From JAGLTA01 sp023142625 (GTDB taxonomy: Bacteria > Patescibacteriota > Patescibacteriia > JAACEG01), in assembly GCA_030641665.1 (NCBI GenBank), contig DAOWHA010000020.1:1-16097 (forward strand): 16,097 bases of DNA, written 5' to 3'. The translations under genes and the position numbers were made by a program. Shown here piece after piece: positions 1 through 8,900 of this stretch (its first letter is position 1; the number at the start of each line of letters is the position of its first letter). Under the pieces are notes generated by a model. The model was not told the DNA's origin and ran no database searches. It saw nothing but the letters and a program-made list of their open reading frames with translations.

Positions 1-1154
1 GCGCTAATTTGCATCTGCCTTACGCGCGATTGGCGGTTTTTGAAGGCAAAAACGCGATGGAGATCGTAAAAGCAAGTTGGAACAGATGGAAAGACTGTGA
101 ATGCGCGGCAAGCCCAGACTATCCGAAAGGGACGCGATTAAAAGTGACAAATTTCGACAACAATAAAACAGTCGTTGTGACTGTGAATGATTATGGTCCT
201 GTTCGCGCGATTTTTCCTGATCGCGCGATTGATTTAGACAAGACAGCTTTTGCGAAAATAGCGAATTTGAGCGCGGGGATCTGCAATGTCCGCGTAGAGT
301 TAGCAGAAAAAAAAGAAACAGCAATAAGTTTAACAACTGCCGCCAGTGCTGGCGATACTGAGACGACCGCAAGGGAGGCAAAGCCGAATTTTGAAATTAA
401 CGCAAAATCAGCCATTATTGTTAATTCAAAAAACGGAGAGATTATTTGGGCGAAAAATAGCGGGCATCAGGCGTCAATCGCCAGCATTACTAAATTGATG
501 GCTGCGAAAGTTGTTTTAGATTTAGATCCTGATTGGAATAAAATTATGACTTACAGCGAGAGCGACGATGATGTTATGGATTATACCGCAAAGTGGGAGA
601 TGTCTTATCTGAATGTTGACATTGGCGAACAGCTCACAACTAAAGATCTGTTTTTTGCTTCTTTGGTCGGATCCGCTAATAACGCGATTTACGCTTTGGC
701 GAGATCAACAGGTCTTTTGCGAAACGCTTTTACAGAGACAATGAACAGAAAAGCGAAAGAGCTTGGAATGGAAAATACGTATTTCACGGAGCCAAGCGGA
801 TTGGATCCAGCGAATATCAGCACGGCGCAGGATCTGGCAAAAATGGGGCGGAAAGTTTTTAATAATATGGATATGTTGCGCGCGACAACGAATAAAGTTT
901 ATAGCTTTGAGACGATTGACACAAAAGACTCGCACACTATTAAGAATCGCAATAGGCTGCTTTCAACTGATCTGTATATTTTAGGGACAAAGACAGGATA
1001 TTTAGATGAGTCAGGGAGATGTTTGATTGTAAAAGCAAAAGGCGAAGATCAGAATGAAATTATTGTCGTAACGCTGGGCAATTTTTCCAAAGACAGCGGG
1101 GATTATTTTGAAGAGACCGAGGAACTAGTAAAATGGGGATTAAAGCAAATATAA
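1..1154 (+). CDS. RlpA-like barrel fused to D-alanyl-D-alanine carboxypeptidase (5' partial)
   Basis: A penicillin-binding-protein-type serine peptidase (family S11) that would trim the terminal D-Ala from peptidoglycan stem peptides outside the membrane. Counting the TTG at 9 as residue 1, the nucleophile motif is S159-I-T-K162, the second motif is S222-A-N224 and the third is K328-T-G330, so all three catalytic boxes are present. Residues 1 to about 105 match the RlpA double-psi beta-barrel (YPKGTRLKVTN, then a DYGP motif and R-x-IDL), a fold found in lytic transglycosylases and glycan-binding proteins. The frame stays open to the window edge (Ala-Asn precede the TTG) and no signal peptide is visible, so the true start and export signal lie upstream; the TTG is probably not the start. 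It ends with TAA, 24 nt before the next gene. The family assignment is firm; whether the barrel is catalytic is unknown. Confidence 0.88.
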   Translation, partial: ANLHLPYARLAVFEGKNAMEIVKASWNRWKDCECAASPDYPKGTRLKVTNFDNNKTVVVTVNDYGPVRAIFPDRAIDLDKTAFAKIANLSAGICNVRVELAEKKETAISLTTAASAGDTETTAREAKPNFEINAKSAIIVNSKNGEIIWAKNSGHQASIASITKLMAAKVVLDLDPDWNKIMTYSESDDDVMDYTAKWEMSYLNVDIGEQLTTKDLFFASLVGSANNAIYALARSTGLLRNAFTETMNRKAKELGMENTYFTEPSGLDPANISTAQDLAKMGRKVFNNMDMLRATTNKVYSFETIDTKDSHTIKNRNRLLSTDLYILGTKTGYLDESGRCLIVKAKGEDQNEIIVVTLGNFSKDSGDYFEETEELVKWGLKQI

Positions 1155-1178
1155 GAATTTGTTTTTAATAAAAAATTT

Positions 1179-1559
1179 ATGAAAATTCATCATATAGCAA
1201 TAACAGTTAATAATCTTAATGAAAGTTTGAAATTTTATCAAGATTTTTTTGGTTTTCAATTAGTGAAAAAATTTAAAAAAAAAGAGATGAAAGCTGAATT
1301 CGCGTTAATAAAATCAGGCGACTACTTGATAGAATTATGGGAATTTATGGATATGAAATTAAATTCTGACGATTTAAGCGATTTGAAAATTAGAGGTATC
1401 CGCCACATTGCTTTTGCGGTTGAAAATATTGATAAAGTTGTATCTGAATTTAAAAATAAAGGTTTAGATATATCTGAGCCTAAAATGGGAATAGCAGGAC
1501 ATAGATTTAGCTTTACAAATGACCCTAACGGAATTTCTTTGGAGTTGTATGAAATATAA
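1179..1559 (+). CDS. VOC/glyoxalase-fold metalloprotein
   Basis: A 126-residue single-module protein of the vicinal oxygen chelate superfamily (lactoylglutathione lyase, dioxygenase and bleomycin-resistance relatives). It contains two beta-alpha-beta-beta-beta repeats. The first begins with HHIAITV and the second with IRHIAFAV. The probable metal ligands are H5, E52, H76 and E122, at the places expected for the glyoxalase-I type quartet, so the metal site looks intact. The ending FTNDPNGISLELYE is typical of the superfamily. The substrate cannot be told from sequence; methylglyoxal detoxification or methylmalonyl-CoA epimerase-like activity are options. It follows the carboxypeptidase by 24 nt and is probably cotranscribed with it. 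No Shine-Dalgarno sequence precedes the ATG. A hairpin with a T-run follows. Confidence 0.85.
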   Translation: MKIHHIAITVNNLNESLKFYQDFFGFQLVKKFKKKEMKAEFALIKSGDYLIELWEFMDMKLNSDDLSDLKIRGIRHIAFAVENIDKVVSEFKNKGLDISEPKMGIAGHRFSFTNDPNGISLELYEI

Positions 1560-1582
1560 TTTTGTTTATAAATTTTTATATT

Positions 1583-1618
1583 AAGCGTGTTGTGAATTTT
1601 ATCGTAGCGCGCTTTTTT
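1583..1618 (+). terminator. probable intrinsic terminator after the VOC gene
   Basis: A 7-bp stem (1583-1589 pairing with 1608-1614, one G-U pair) encloses an 18-nt loop. The 3' arm runs straight into a stretch of T residues ending at 1618. It sits 24 nt after the VOC stop codon and before the promoters of the defence operon, where a transcript end would be expected. The loop is longer than in a textbook terminator, so confidence is moderate. Confidence 0.5.
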
Positions 1619-1651
1619 ATTGAAAAATTTTAAGTTATAATTCGCTTTTTA

Positions 1652-1692
1652 TTGATTTTTAGTTGAATATGGATATAATAAGGGTGTATAAT
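1652..1692 (+). promoter_or_regulatory. two tandem sigma70-like promoters for the defence operon
   Basis: Two overlapping promoter-like pairs lie just before the helicase gene. The first is TTGATT (1652-1657), 16 nt, TATAAT (1674-1679). The second is TTGAAT (1663-1668), 18 nt, TATAAT (1687-1692). Both -10 boxes match the consensus exactly. The second would start transcription only about 12 to 15 nt before the ATG at 1712, giving a very short leader without a Shine-Dalgarno sequence. In DNA this AT-rich, chance -10 matches are common, so the pairing with -35 boxes is what supports the call. Confidence 0.5.
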
Positions 1693-1711
1693 TTAATATA
1701 ATTTAAAAAAT

Positions 1712-4700
1712 ATGTCTTCAAAATTTATTACAAATCAAGAAAAATTATTATCTGATGTGATGAATAATATAATACCGAGCGTTGAAAAGTTTTATTGCCT
1801 TGTCGGCTATTTTTATTTTTCCGGATTTATGGAGTTAGCAGAAGAATTAAAATACAAAAAAATTCAGATTTTAATTGGGATGGAAATAGAGAGAAAATTA
1901 GGCAAAGTTATAAAAGAAGCAGATTTGATAAAGCAAGATAAAAATAAAATAGCGTCTAATAAAGATTTAAAGCAAAAATATTATTCATCGCTTGTGGATT
2001 TATTCGGGCATACCGACATTTGTGAAGGAAATAATGGCAGAAAAGCGTTTGAAATTTTTTTAAAAAAAATAAAAGACGGTTCATTGGAAATTAAAAAAAC
2101 CAAAGAATCAAACCACGCCAAATTGTATATTTTTGAGAAGAAAAAAGAATTTTCAGACGGAGGCGAAACTCCGGGAATAGTGATTACAGGATCAAGTAAT
2201 TTAACAATTTCAGGACTGAAAAACAGATTTGAAATAAATGTAAAATCAAACGAAGCTGATGATTTTGAGATGTCAAAAAAACTATTTAAAGAGTTATGGG
2301 ACAAGTCCGTTGTTATTGCCAGTAAAGACAACATTAAAGAATTTACAAAAGAAGTTGTGGAAAAAATTTGGCTTGATAAATTGCCAAAACCGTATTTAGT
2401 TTATATTAGAGTTTTATACGAACTTTTTAATATTCCGGACATGAAAATCAAATTGCCGTCTGAAATAACGGGCAAGCATTTTTTTGATTTAGAGTATCAA
2501 AAGGATGCTATAAATAAAGGGCTTGATATTATTGAAAAACATAGCGGAGTTATTATTGCTGATGTTGTCGGGCTTGGGAAAAGCATTATTGCGTCAGCTA
2601 TTGCCTATAATCTAAATTTGCAAACTATTATTATCTGCCCGCCTCATCTCAAAGAACAATGGGAAGAATACAAGAGAGTTTTTAATTTTAAAGCAGATGT
2701 TTATTCAAGCGGATCTATTTACAAAGCGTTGAAAGATTACGAAAATATTGATGGCGGAAAACTTATTATTGTTGACGAAGCTCATAAATATAGAAATGAA
2801 TTAACAAGAGATTATGACGATCTGAAGAAGTTATGCTCTGACAATAAAGTTTTGCTGTTAACAGCCACTCCTTTTAATAATAAGCCGCAAGATATTTTTG
2901 CGATGATCAGCCTTTTTCAAATTCCCGCAAAGTCTACAATTAGGACGGTTGACAATTTAGCAAATCGTTTTAAAGAATTAATTATTGAATATAAAAAAAT
3001 TAGAAACACTAGAGAAGAAGAAAAGAAAACTGAAATTAAAAGAATCGCGGACAAAATAAGAGATGTGATTTTTCCAGTAGTTGTGAGAAGATCAAGAATT
3101 GATTTGGAAAATAATAGGAGATATAAAAAAGATTTAGAAAAACAAGGCATTGCGTTTTCAAAAGTCAAACAGCCAAAACTTTTAAAATATGAATTAGGCG
3201 AGATGGAGGAAAAATATATCAATACTCTTGATAAAATAATAAATGAAAAAAAAGGTTTTATTGGCGCAAGATATAAACCGACAAATTATATTAAAGATGA
3301 GAAAAAAGAAAAATATGAAAAGGAATTTGAAAGTCTGTTTAAAGATAAAAGTCTATTAACTCTTTCTCAGAAAAATGTAGCCAAATTTATGAGGCGGCTT
3401 TTGGTTCATAGATTTGAAAGTTCCGTTTACGCTTTTGGCTCAACGCTGGATAATATGGTTAAGTCAATGAGAATAATAGAAAAATGGTATTTGGATATTG
3501 GAAAAGTGCCTATTTTAAAGAAAGGAAATTTAGTTGAGGCGGAAGATTTACAAAATGATTCATCTGATAATAACGAGGAATTAAAAGAATTTGACGCAAA
3601 TCTGGAAAAATTAAAAAAAGAAAAGGGCTATTATTATATAGACGCAAAAGATTTAAAAGAAGATTTTATTAAATATTTACAAAAAGACATTAAACTTTTG
3701 TCAGATATTAAAAAAGAATGGTTTGAGGATATTGATGTTATTGAGAAAGATCCGAAAATAGAAAAAATTAAAATTGCGTTAAACGAAAAAATAGCGGAAA
3801 ATCCAAAAAGAAAAATAATTATTTTTACAGAATATAGCGACACGGCTGATCATATTTATAATAAAATAAAAGATGATTTTAAAGTTTTTAGGTATTCTTC
3901 AAAATACGCTTCCGCTAAAAATAAAGAAATAATAAGAATTAATTTTGACGCAGGATGCAAAAAAAATGAGCAAGAAAATGATTACGATGTTTTAGTGGCG
4001 ACTGACGCAATTTCAGAAGGATTTAACCTGCATCGCGCAGGAATTGTTATTAATTATGACATTCCGTATAATCCAACAAGGGTTATTCAGAGGATTGGAC
4101 GGATTAATAGAATTAATAAAAAAGTTTTTGACGAACTTTTTATCTATAATTGTTTCCCGTCTTTAACAGGAGAAAAAGAGATTAAAATTAAAGAAATAGC
4201 GACATTGAAAATAGACATGATAAATGTTTTGCTTGGAAATGATACGCGGGTTTTGACAAGCGAGGAAAAATTGGAATCATATTATAAAGAAGAATACAAA
4301 AAAAGCCAAGCGGCAAACGAAGAAGAATCTTGGGATAATAAATATCAGGAACAGCTTTCTGAAATTAGCAAAGATATTTTAGAAAAAGCAAGAAGCGAAA
4401 AAGTTATTCCTTTCAGGACAAAAATAAAAAGAACCGTTAAAAAACAAAAATCAGGAGTTTTGATTTTCGCTAAAAAAGATACGGACTATATTTTCAAGAT
4501 GTCTAACGGCAGAGATGAAGCAGAAATATTAGAAAGAAAAAAAGCGTTAGAATTATTAGAGGCGGACACTTTAGAAAATTCTGTTCAGGTGAGCGAGAGT
4601 TTTGACGATATTTTTAATTGCTTAAAAGAAAATTTATTTATAAATAATAAAAAGTTAAAAAGCGATAGATCGGACAGGGATTTGGCAAATAAGATAGAAA

Positions 4701-4942
4701 AATTGAAAGAAAAGTTTCAGGGAGAAAAAGACTATTTAGACGATCTGTTTATTGTTGCTGTGGAATTAAAAGCGCTTTCAGGATATGACGAAAGATATAT
4801 TAGAAATCTTAGTTTAGGAAAAGATGGATTAAAAGATCTTAAAAAGCAGATTAAATATTCTTATATTCAATCAAAAACAGATCAAGCAAAAAAAATAGAC
4901 GATGGCGAAGAAACTTTAATTTTAGCAGAAGAGTTAATATAA
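1712..4942 (+). CDS. PLD-nuclease/SNF2-type superfamily 2 helicase (Hma-like helicase)
   Basis: A 1076-residue DNA-dependent ATPase. Residues 1 to about 215 form a phospholipase-D-like nuclease domain with one HKD-type motif (H135-A-K137) followed by a GSSNLT segment and NRFEIN. The usual Asp after the HxK is not seen, so nuclease activity is uncertain. The helicase core follows: Walker A VVGLGKS (K290, S291), Walker B/DEAH D355-E-A-H358, motif III T384-A-T-P, then the second RecA lobe with FTEYSD (from about 705), a SEGFNLH motif V and motif VI Q793-R-I-G-R-I-N-R800. The last 250 residues are charged and unassigned. PLD domains fused to SNF2-like helicases are a recognised family arrangement in restriction-type loci. 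It is the first gene of the operon, 12 nt before the RhuM-Fic gene. It probably translocates on or remodels incoming DNA together with the methyltransferase; that role is inferred from context. Confidence 0.85.
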   Translation: MSSKFITNQEKLLSDVMNNIIPSVEKFYCLVGYFYFSGFMELAEELKYKKIQILIGMEIERKLGKVIKEADLIKQDKNKIASNKDLKQKYYSSLVDLFGHTDICEGNNGRKAFEIFLKKIKDGSLEIKKTKESNHAKLYIFEKKKEFSDGGETPGIVITGSSNLTISGLKNRFEINVKSNEADDFEMSKKLFKELWDKSVVIASKDNIKEFTKEVVEKIWLDKLPKPYLVYIRVLYELFNIPDMKIKLPSEITGKHFFDLEYQKDAINKGLDIIEKHSGVIIADVVGLGKSIIASAIAYNLNLQTIIICPPHLKEQWEEYKRVFNFKADVYSSGSIYKALKDYENIDGGKLIIVDEAHKYRNELTRDYDDLKKLCSDNKVLLLTATPFNNKPQDIFAMISLFQIPAKSTIRTVDNLANRFKELIIEYKKIRNTREEEKKTEIKRIADKIRDVIFPVVVRRSRIDLENNRRYKKDLEKQGIAFSKVKQPKLLKYELGEMEEKYINTLDKIINEKKGFIGARYKPTNYIKDEKKEKYEKEFESLFKDKSLLTLSQKNVAKFMRRLLVHRFESSVYAFGSTLDNMVKSMRIIEKWYLDIGKVPILKKGNLVEAEDLQNDSSDNNEELKEFDANLEKLKKEKGYYYIDAKDLKEDFIKYLQKDIKLLSDIKKEWFEDIDVIEKDPKIEKIKIALNEKIAENPKRKIIIFTEYSDTADHIYNKIKDDFKVFRYSSKYASAKNKEIIRINFDAGCKKNEQENDYDVLVATDAISEGFNLHRAGIVINYDIPYNPTRVIQRIGRINRINKKVFDELFIYNCFPSLTGEKEIKIKEIATLKIDMINVLLGNDTRVLTSEEKLESYYKEEYKKSQAANEEESWDNKYQEQLSEISKDILEKARSEKVIPFRTKIKRTVKKQKSGVLIFAKKDTDYIFKMSNGRDEAEILERKKALELLEADTLENSVQVSESFDDIFNCLKENLFINNKKLKSDRSDRDLANKIEKLKEKFQGEKDYLDDLFIVAVELKALSGYDERYIRNLSLGKDGLKDLKKQIKYSYIQSKTDQAKKIDDGEETLILAEELI

Positions 4943-4954
4943 AAAATAAATTTT

Positions 4955-5944
4955 ATGCAAAAAAACCAATTAAATAAAGGGGAAATAATAATTTATGAAA
5001 CTTCTAAAAAAGAGGTTGAATTAAAAGTGCGATTTAAAAATGAATCTGTATGGCTTAGGCAAAATCAAATAGCTGAACTTTTTGGAAAAGATAGAACAGT
5101 AATTACAAAGCATATAAATAAAATTTTTAAGGACGGAGAGGCTGATAAAAAAAGCAATGTGCATTTTTTGCACATTGCAAATTCTGATAAACTGGTGGCG
5201 TTTTATAGTTTAGATGTTATTTTAGCTGTCGGGTATAGGACAAATTCAGCAAGAGCAATTAATTTTAGGCAATGGTCAACTAAGATTTTAAAGAGTTATT
5301 TACTACAAGGATATGTTGTAAATGAAAAAAGATTATTGGAAGCGCGCAATAAATTCAATGAATTGCAAACAACTATTTCTTTTTTGCAAAAGCAGACAGA
5401 GAAAAAGCAATTAAAAGGGCAGGAAAAAGAAATTTTGCATTTGCTTGCAGATTATTCTAAGACGCTGAGTATTTTAGAAAAGTATGATAAGAATAAGTTT
5501 AAGAAATTAAAAGGCAAGAAAGACAGTTTTATTTTAGAACATCAAAATTGTTCAGATATAATTTTTGAATTAAGAAAAAATTTGATTGCCAGAAAAGAGG
5601 CGAGCGATATTTTTGGCGCGGAAAGAAGCATCGTTTTTGAAAGCATTGTTAAAAATCTTTATCAGACTTTTGGAGGAAAAGAGCTGTATAAAAATTTAGA
5701 GGAAAAATCAGCGCATCTTTTGTATTTAACTATTAAAGATCATCCTTTTTCCGATGGCAATAAGCGCATCGGTTCGTTTTTGTTTGTCTACTTTTTGGAC
5801 AAGAATAATTATCTTTATCGCAAAAGCGGAGAAAAGAAAATCAACGATAATTGTTTAACGGCGTTAGCGCTTTTAATTGCTGAAAGCGATCCGAAAGAAA
5901 AAGACACCTTAATAAAAATTGTTATCAATTTATTAAATGATTAA
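4955..5944 (+). CDS. RhuM-Fic fusion protein
   Basis: A 329-residue protein. Residues 1 to about 130 match the RhuM family: a helix-turn-helix-like segment WLRQNQIAELFGKDRTVI and the conserved GYRTNSARAINFRQW block. After a helical linker, residues about 195 to 300 form a Fic/Doc domain with the complete active-site loop H263-PFSDGN-K270-R271. Fic enzymes transfer AMP or other phosphate-containing groups to target proteins, and Doc-type enzymes phosphorylate EF-Tu; which reaction applies here cannot be told. I found no convincing inhibitory helix motif in this protein or in a separate small gene. It starts 12 nt after the helicase and overlaps the methyltransferase start by 8 nt, so translation is probably coupled. 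It could be an embedded toxin, a DNA-binding regulator of the operon, or both. A 10-bp perfect hairpin lies inside the coding sequence at 5154-5178. Confidence 0.85.
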   Translation: MQKNQLNKGEIIIYETSKKEVELKVRFKNESVWLRQNQIAELFGKDRTVITKHINKIFKDGEADKKSNVHFLHIANSDKLVAFYSLDVILAVGYRTNSARAINFRQWSTKILKSYLLQGYVVNEKRLLEARNKFNELQTTISFLQKQTEKKQLKGQEKEILHLLADYSKTLSILEKYDKNKFKKLKGKKDSFILEHQNCSDIIFELRKNLIARKEASDIFGAERSIVFESIVKNLYQTFGGKELYKNLEEKSAHLLYLTIKDHPFSDGNKRIGSFLFVYFLDKNNYLYRKSGEKKINDNCLTALALLIAESDPKEKDTLIKIVINLLND

Positions 5945-8900
5945 TTTCAACAAACAATATAACAGGGAAGATTTTTTGGATTTTTTAGGCGAATTTTTGC
6001 CTGATGATTTTGAGGTGGATATAAAAGTAGAGACGGGTTTTAAACCCATCTATGGCAAAAATTTTGAAAGAATAACTGCGGTAACGGAATTAGGAGAGGT
6101 AAAATCTTTAGGGACGATGAAGCCGTTGGCGATTTATGAGATAAAGCACAAGTCTGAAAACGATCCGCGGGTTTCTTTAACAAAGGAAGCTTTTTGGATT
6201 ATGAAAGATAAACATATTAGAAGGGCGCTAATGGTTTTCAGTTCTGAAAATTCAAAAAATTACCGTTTTTCTTTAATGACAATTGATTTAAAAGAGGATA
6301 GCAAAAATAGCAATAGAGTAAATCAAGAGTTTTCAAACCCCCGTCGCTATTCTTTTTTTCTCGGTCCTGATTCAAAAACGCACACGCCGAATAATTTTTT
6401 GGTTAAACAGGGAAAAGTAAAAGATTTTAAAGATCTGCTTTTAAGATTTAATATAGAAGTTGTAAATAAAGATTTTTACAGGGAAATATCTGAATGTTTT
6501 TATAAATTAGCAGGAGCAAAAATCGGCAATAAAACATATAAGCGAATTTTAGATTTGCCTTCGGTTGATAAAAATGATTATAAAAAATATCAAGAGTTTG
6601 CTGTGCGTTTAATTGGAAGAATGATTTTTATTTGGTTTTTAAAACATAAAAAATCAAATATCAATAAACCGCTTATTCCGAGTAATTTGGTTTCCTCGCA
6701 AGCCGTAGATAAGTTTTCTAATTATTATCATGAAGTTCTGGAAAAATTATTTTTTGAAATATTAAATAAGCCAGAAGAAAAAAGAAAAAAAGGCATATTG
6801 TCTGATTCCGATTCAATCCCCTTTTTAAACGGCGGATTATTTGATCCTCATCAAAGCGATGATTTTTATGAAAACAAGCCAGCGTATAATTTAAGAATAG
6901 AAGATGATTGGTTTAGGCAATTTTTTAAGATTTTAGAATTATACAATTTCACGATTGATGAAAGCACGCCGACAGACATAGAAATATCCGTTGACCCTGA
7001 AATGCTTGGGCGTATTTTTGAAAACCTGCTTGCCGAGATTAATCCGAACACAGGAGAAAGCGCCCGCAAAGCGACCGGGAGCTATTATACTCCGCGCGTG
7101 ATTGTGGAATATATGGTTAATCAGAGTTTAAAATATTATTTGCTGAATAAAACAAATATCAAGGAAAACAAAATAGAAAAATTGCTTTCTTACAGCGAGA
7201 GCAATAATGAGTTGTCGGAAAATGAAAAAAATAATATAATTCAAGTTTTGGACGAAATAAAAATAATTGATCCCGCTTGCGGTTCAGGCGCTTTTCCAAT
7301 GGGCATTTTGCAAAAAATGCTTTTAGTCCTTCAAAAAGTAGATCCGCAATCTAAAAAATGGCTGTCAAAGCAGCTTGATAAAATTGATAATGAGATAGCG
7401 AGAAAAGAGGTTGAGAAAAAGTTAAAAAATGAAAATTGGGATTACATTCATAAACTTGGTATTATTCAAAATTCTATTTATGGCGTTGACATTCAGCCGA
7501 TTGCTGTTGAAATTTCAAAACTTCGTTTTTTCTTGTCTTTGATTGTTGATGAAAAAATTGAAGACGAAAAAGAAAATAGGGGGATAGAGCCATTGCCAAA
7601 TCTTGAATTTAAATTTGTGTCAGCAAACACTTTAATTAATTTACCGAATGATAAAGGGCAGGAAGGATTATTTGAAGCGACTGAAAAAATTAATGAGTTG
7701 AGAAATTTGAGAGATAAGTATTTGAAAAGTTATGGGGATGAGAAAAAAGAGATTGAGAGCGAATTTAGATTAACTCAAAAGGAGATGATTGATTATCAGA
7801 AAATTATGTCTGGAACTGGAAATAAGACTCTTAAGCTTGCGGACTGGAATCCGTTTTCTAACAGTTCTTCTAATTGGTTTGATTCGGAATGGATGTTTGG
7901 GGTTAAGGGGTTTGATGTGGTAATTGGCAATCCGCCATATGGATTTAGAAATGTTTTGACTGCGGAAGAAAAAAAATATTTCAGAAAAGAAGAAAATATT
8001 GAATTTAGCAGTGGAGATAGCGCTGAATTGTTTTGCAAAAAGTGTTTTGATATTTTGTTAAAAAATGACGGTTTTCTAACATTTATTATTCCTAAGAAAT
8101 CTTTGTATGGTGATGCTTGGGAGGGATTAAGGAAAGAATACTGGAATAAATATTGTTTGACATTTTTAATGGATTCAAGCAAGGCTTTTGAGAATGTGCT
8201 TTTGGAACAAAATATTTTTGGTTTAAGCAAAAACAGGCAAGATAAAAAAGTTAATGTTGCTTATTTAGACAAGACTAATCAAATTATTGAATTTGCTAAA
8301 ATAGAAAAAGATAAAATTTTTATGGAAAATTATACAGCTCAAATATATAAAGAGCTATATCCAGAAATTTTTAAAAAAATATCAAAAAATAGAATCGAGG
8401 AAATTTTAGTTGAAGGCGATTTAGGATTAGCAATCGGAACTAACTTTTTTTCGGACAAACCGACAAAATACAAATTATTGAAAGGCATAGATATTGATAA
8501 ATGGAGAATGAAACAAAATAGATATTTAAAAAACGAAGGCAAATTAAAAGCGGAGGAATTAAGAAAATTTTCTAAGTCTAAAGTTATTTGTCAACGATTA
8601 ATTGCTCACATTGAAAATCCAATTCCTCATATAAAAATTACTGCTTGTTATGATGATGAGGGAATTATAATAACAAATACATTAACAACATTTAAACTTG
8701 ATTCTAAAATTGAAGAAAAATTTTGGCTCGCTTTTTTAAATTCCAATTTTGTTAGTTGGTATGCATATAATTTTATTTATTCGCGGGCAATCAGAGGAAT
8801 GGATTTTTATAATTTTTATATTAAGCAAATTCCTATTCCCAAAAAAATTATTGAGCAACCCGAACAACAAAAACCATTTATCAAATTAGTTGATCAGATC

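Noticed and set aside
9..11. TTG at 9 as the true start of the carboxypeptidase
   Set aside because: The frame is open to the window edge and the barrel domain and export signal would be incomplete; the gene is better called 5' partial.
2917..3222. Minus-strand open frames inside the helicase, ATPase and dnaE genes
   Set aside because: They lie wholly antisense to well-supported genes, are rich in Ser/Phe/Ile as expected from AT-rich antisense, and show no motifs.
6035..6049. Short palindrome GGGTTTTAAACCC in the methyltransferase gene
   Set aside because: Six-base arms with a 1-nt centre are easily explained by chance in coding sequence.
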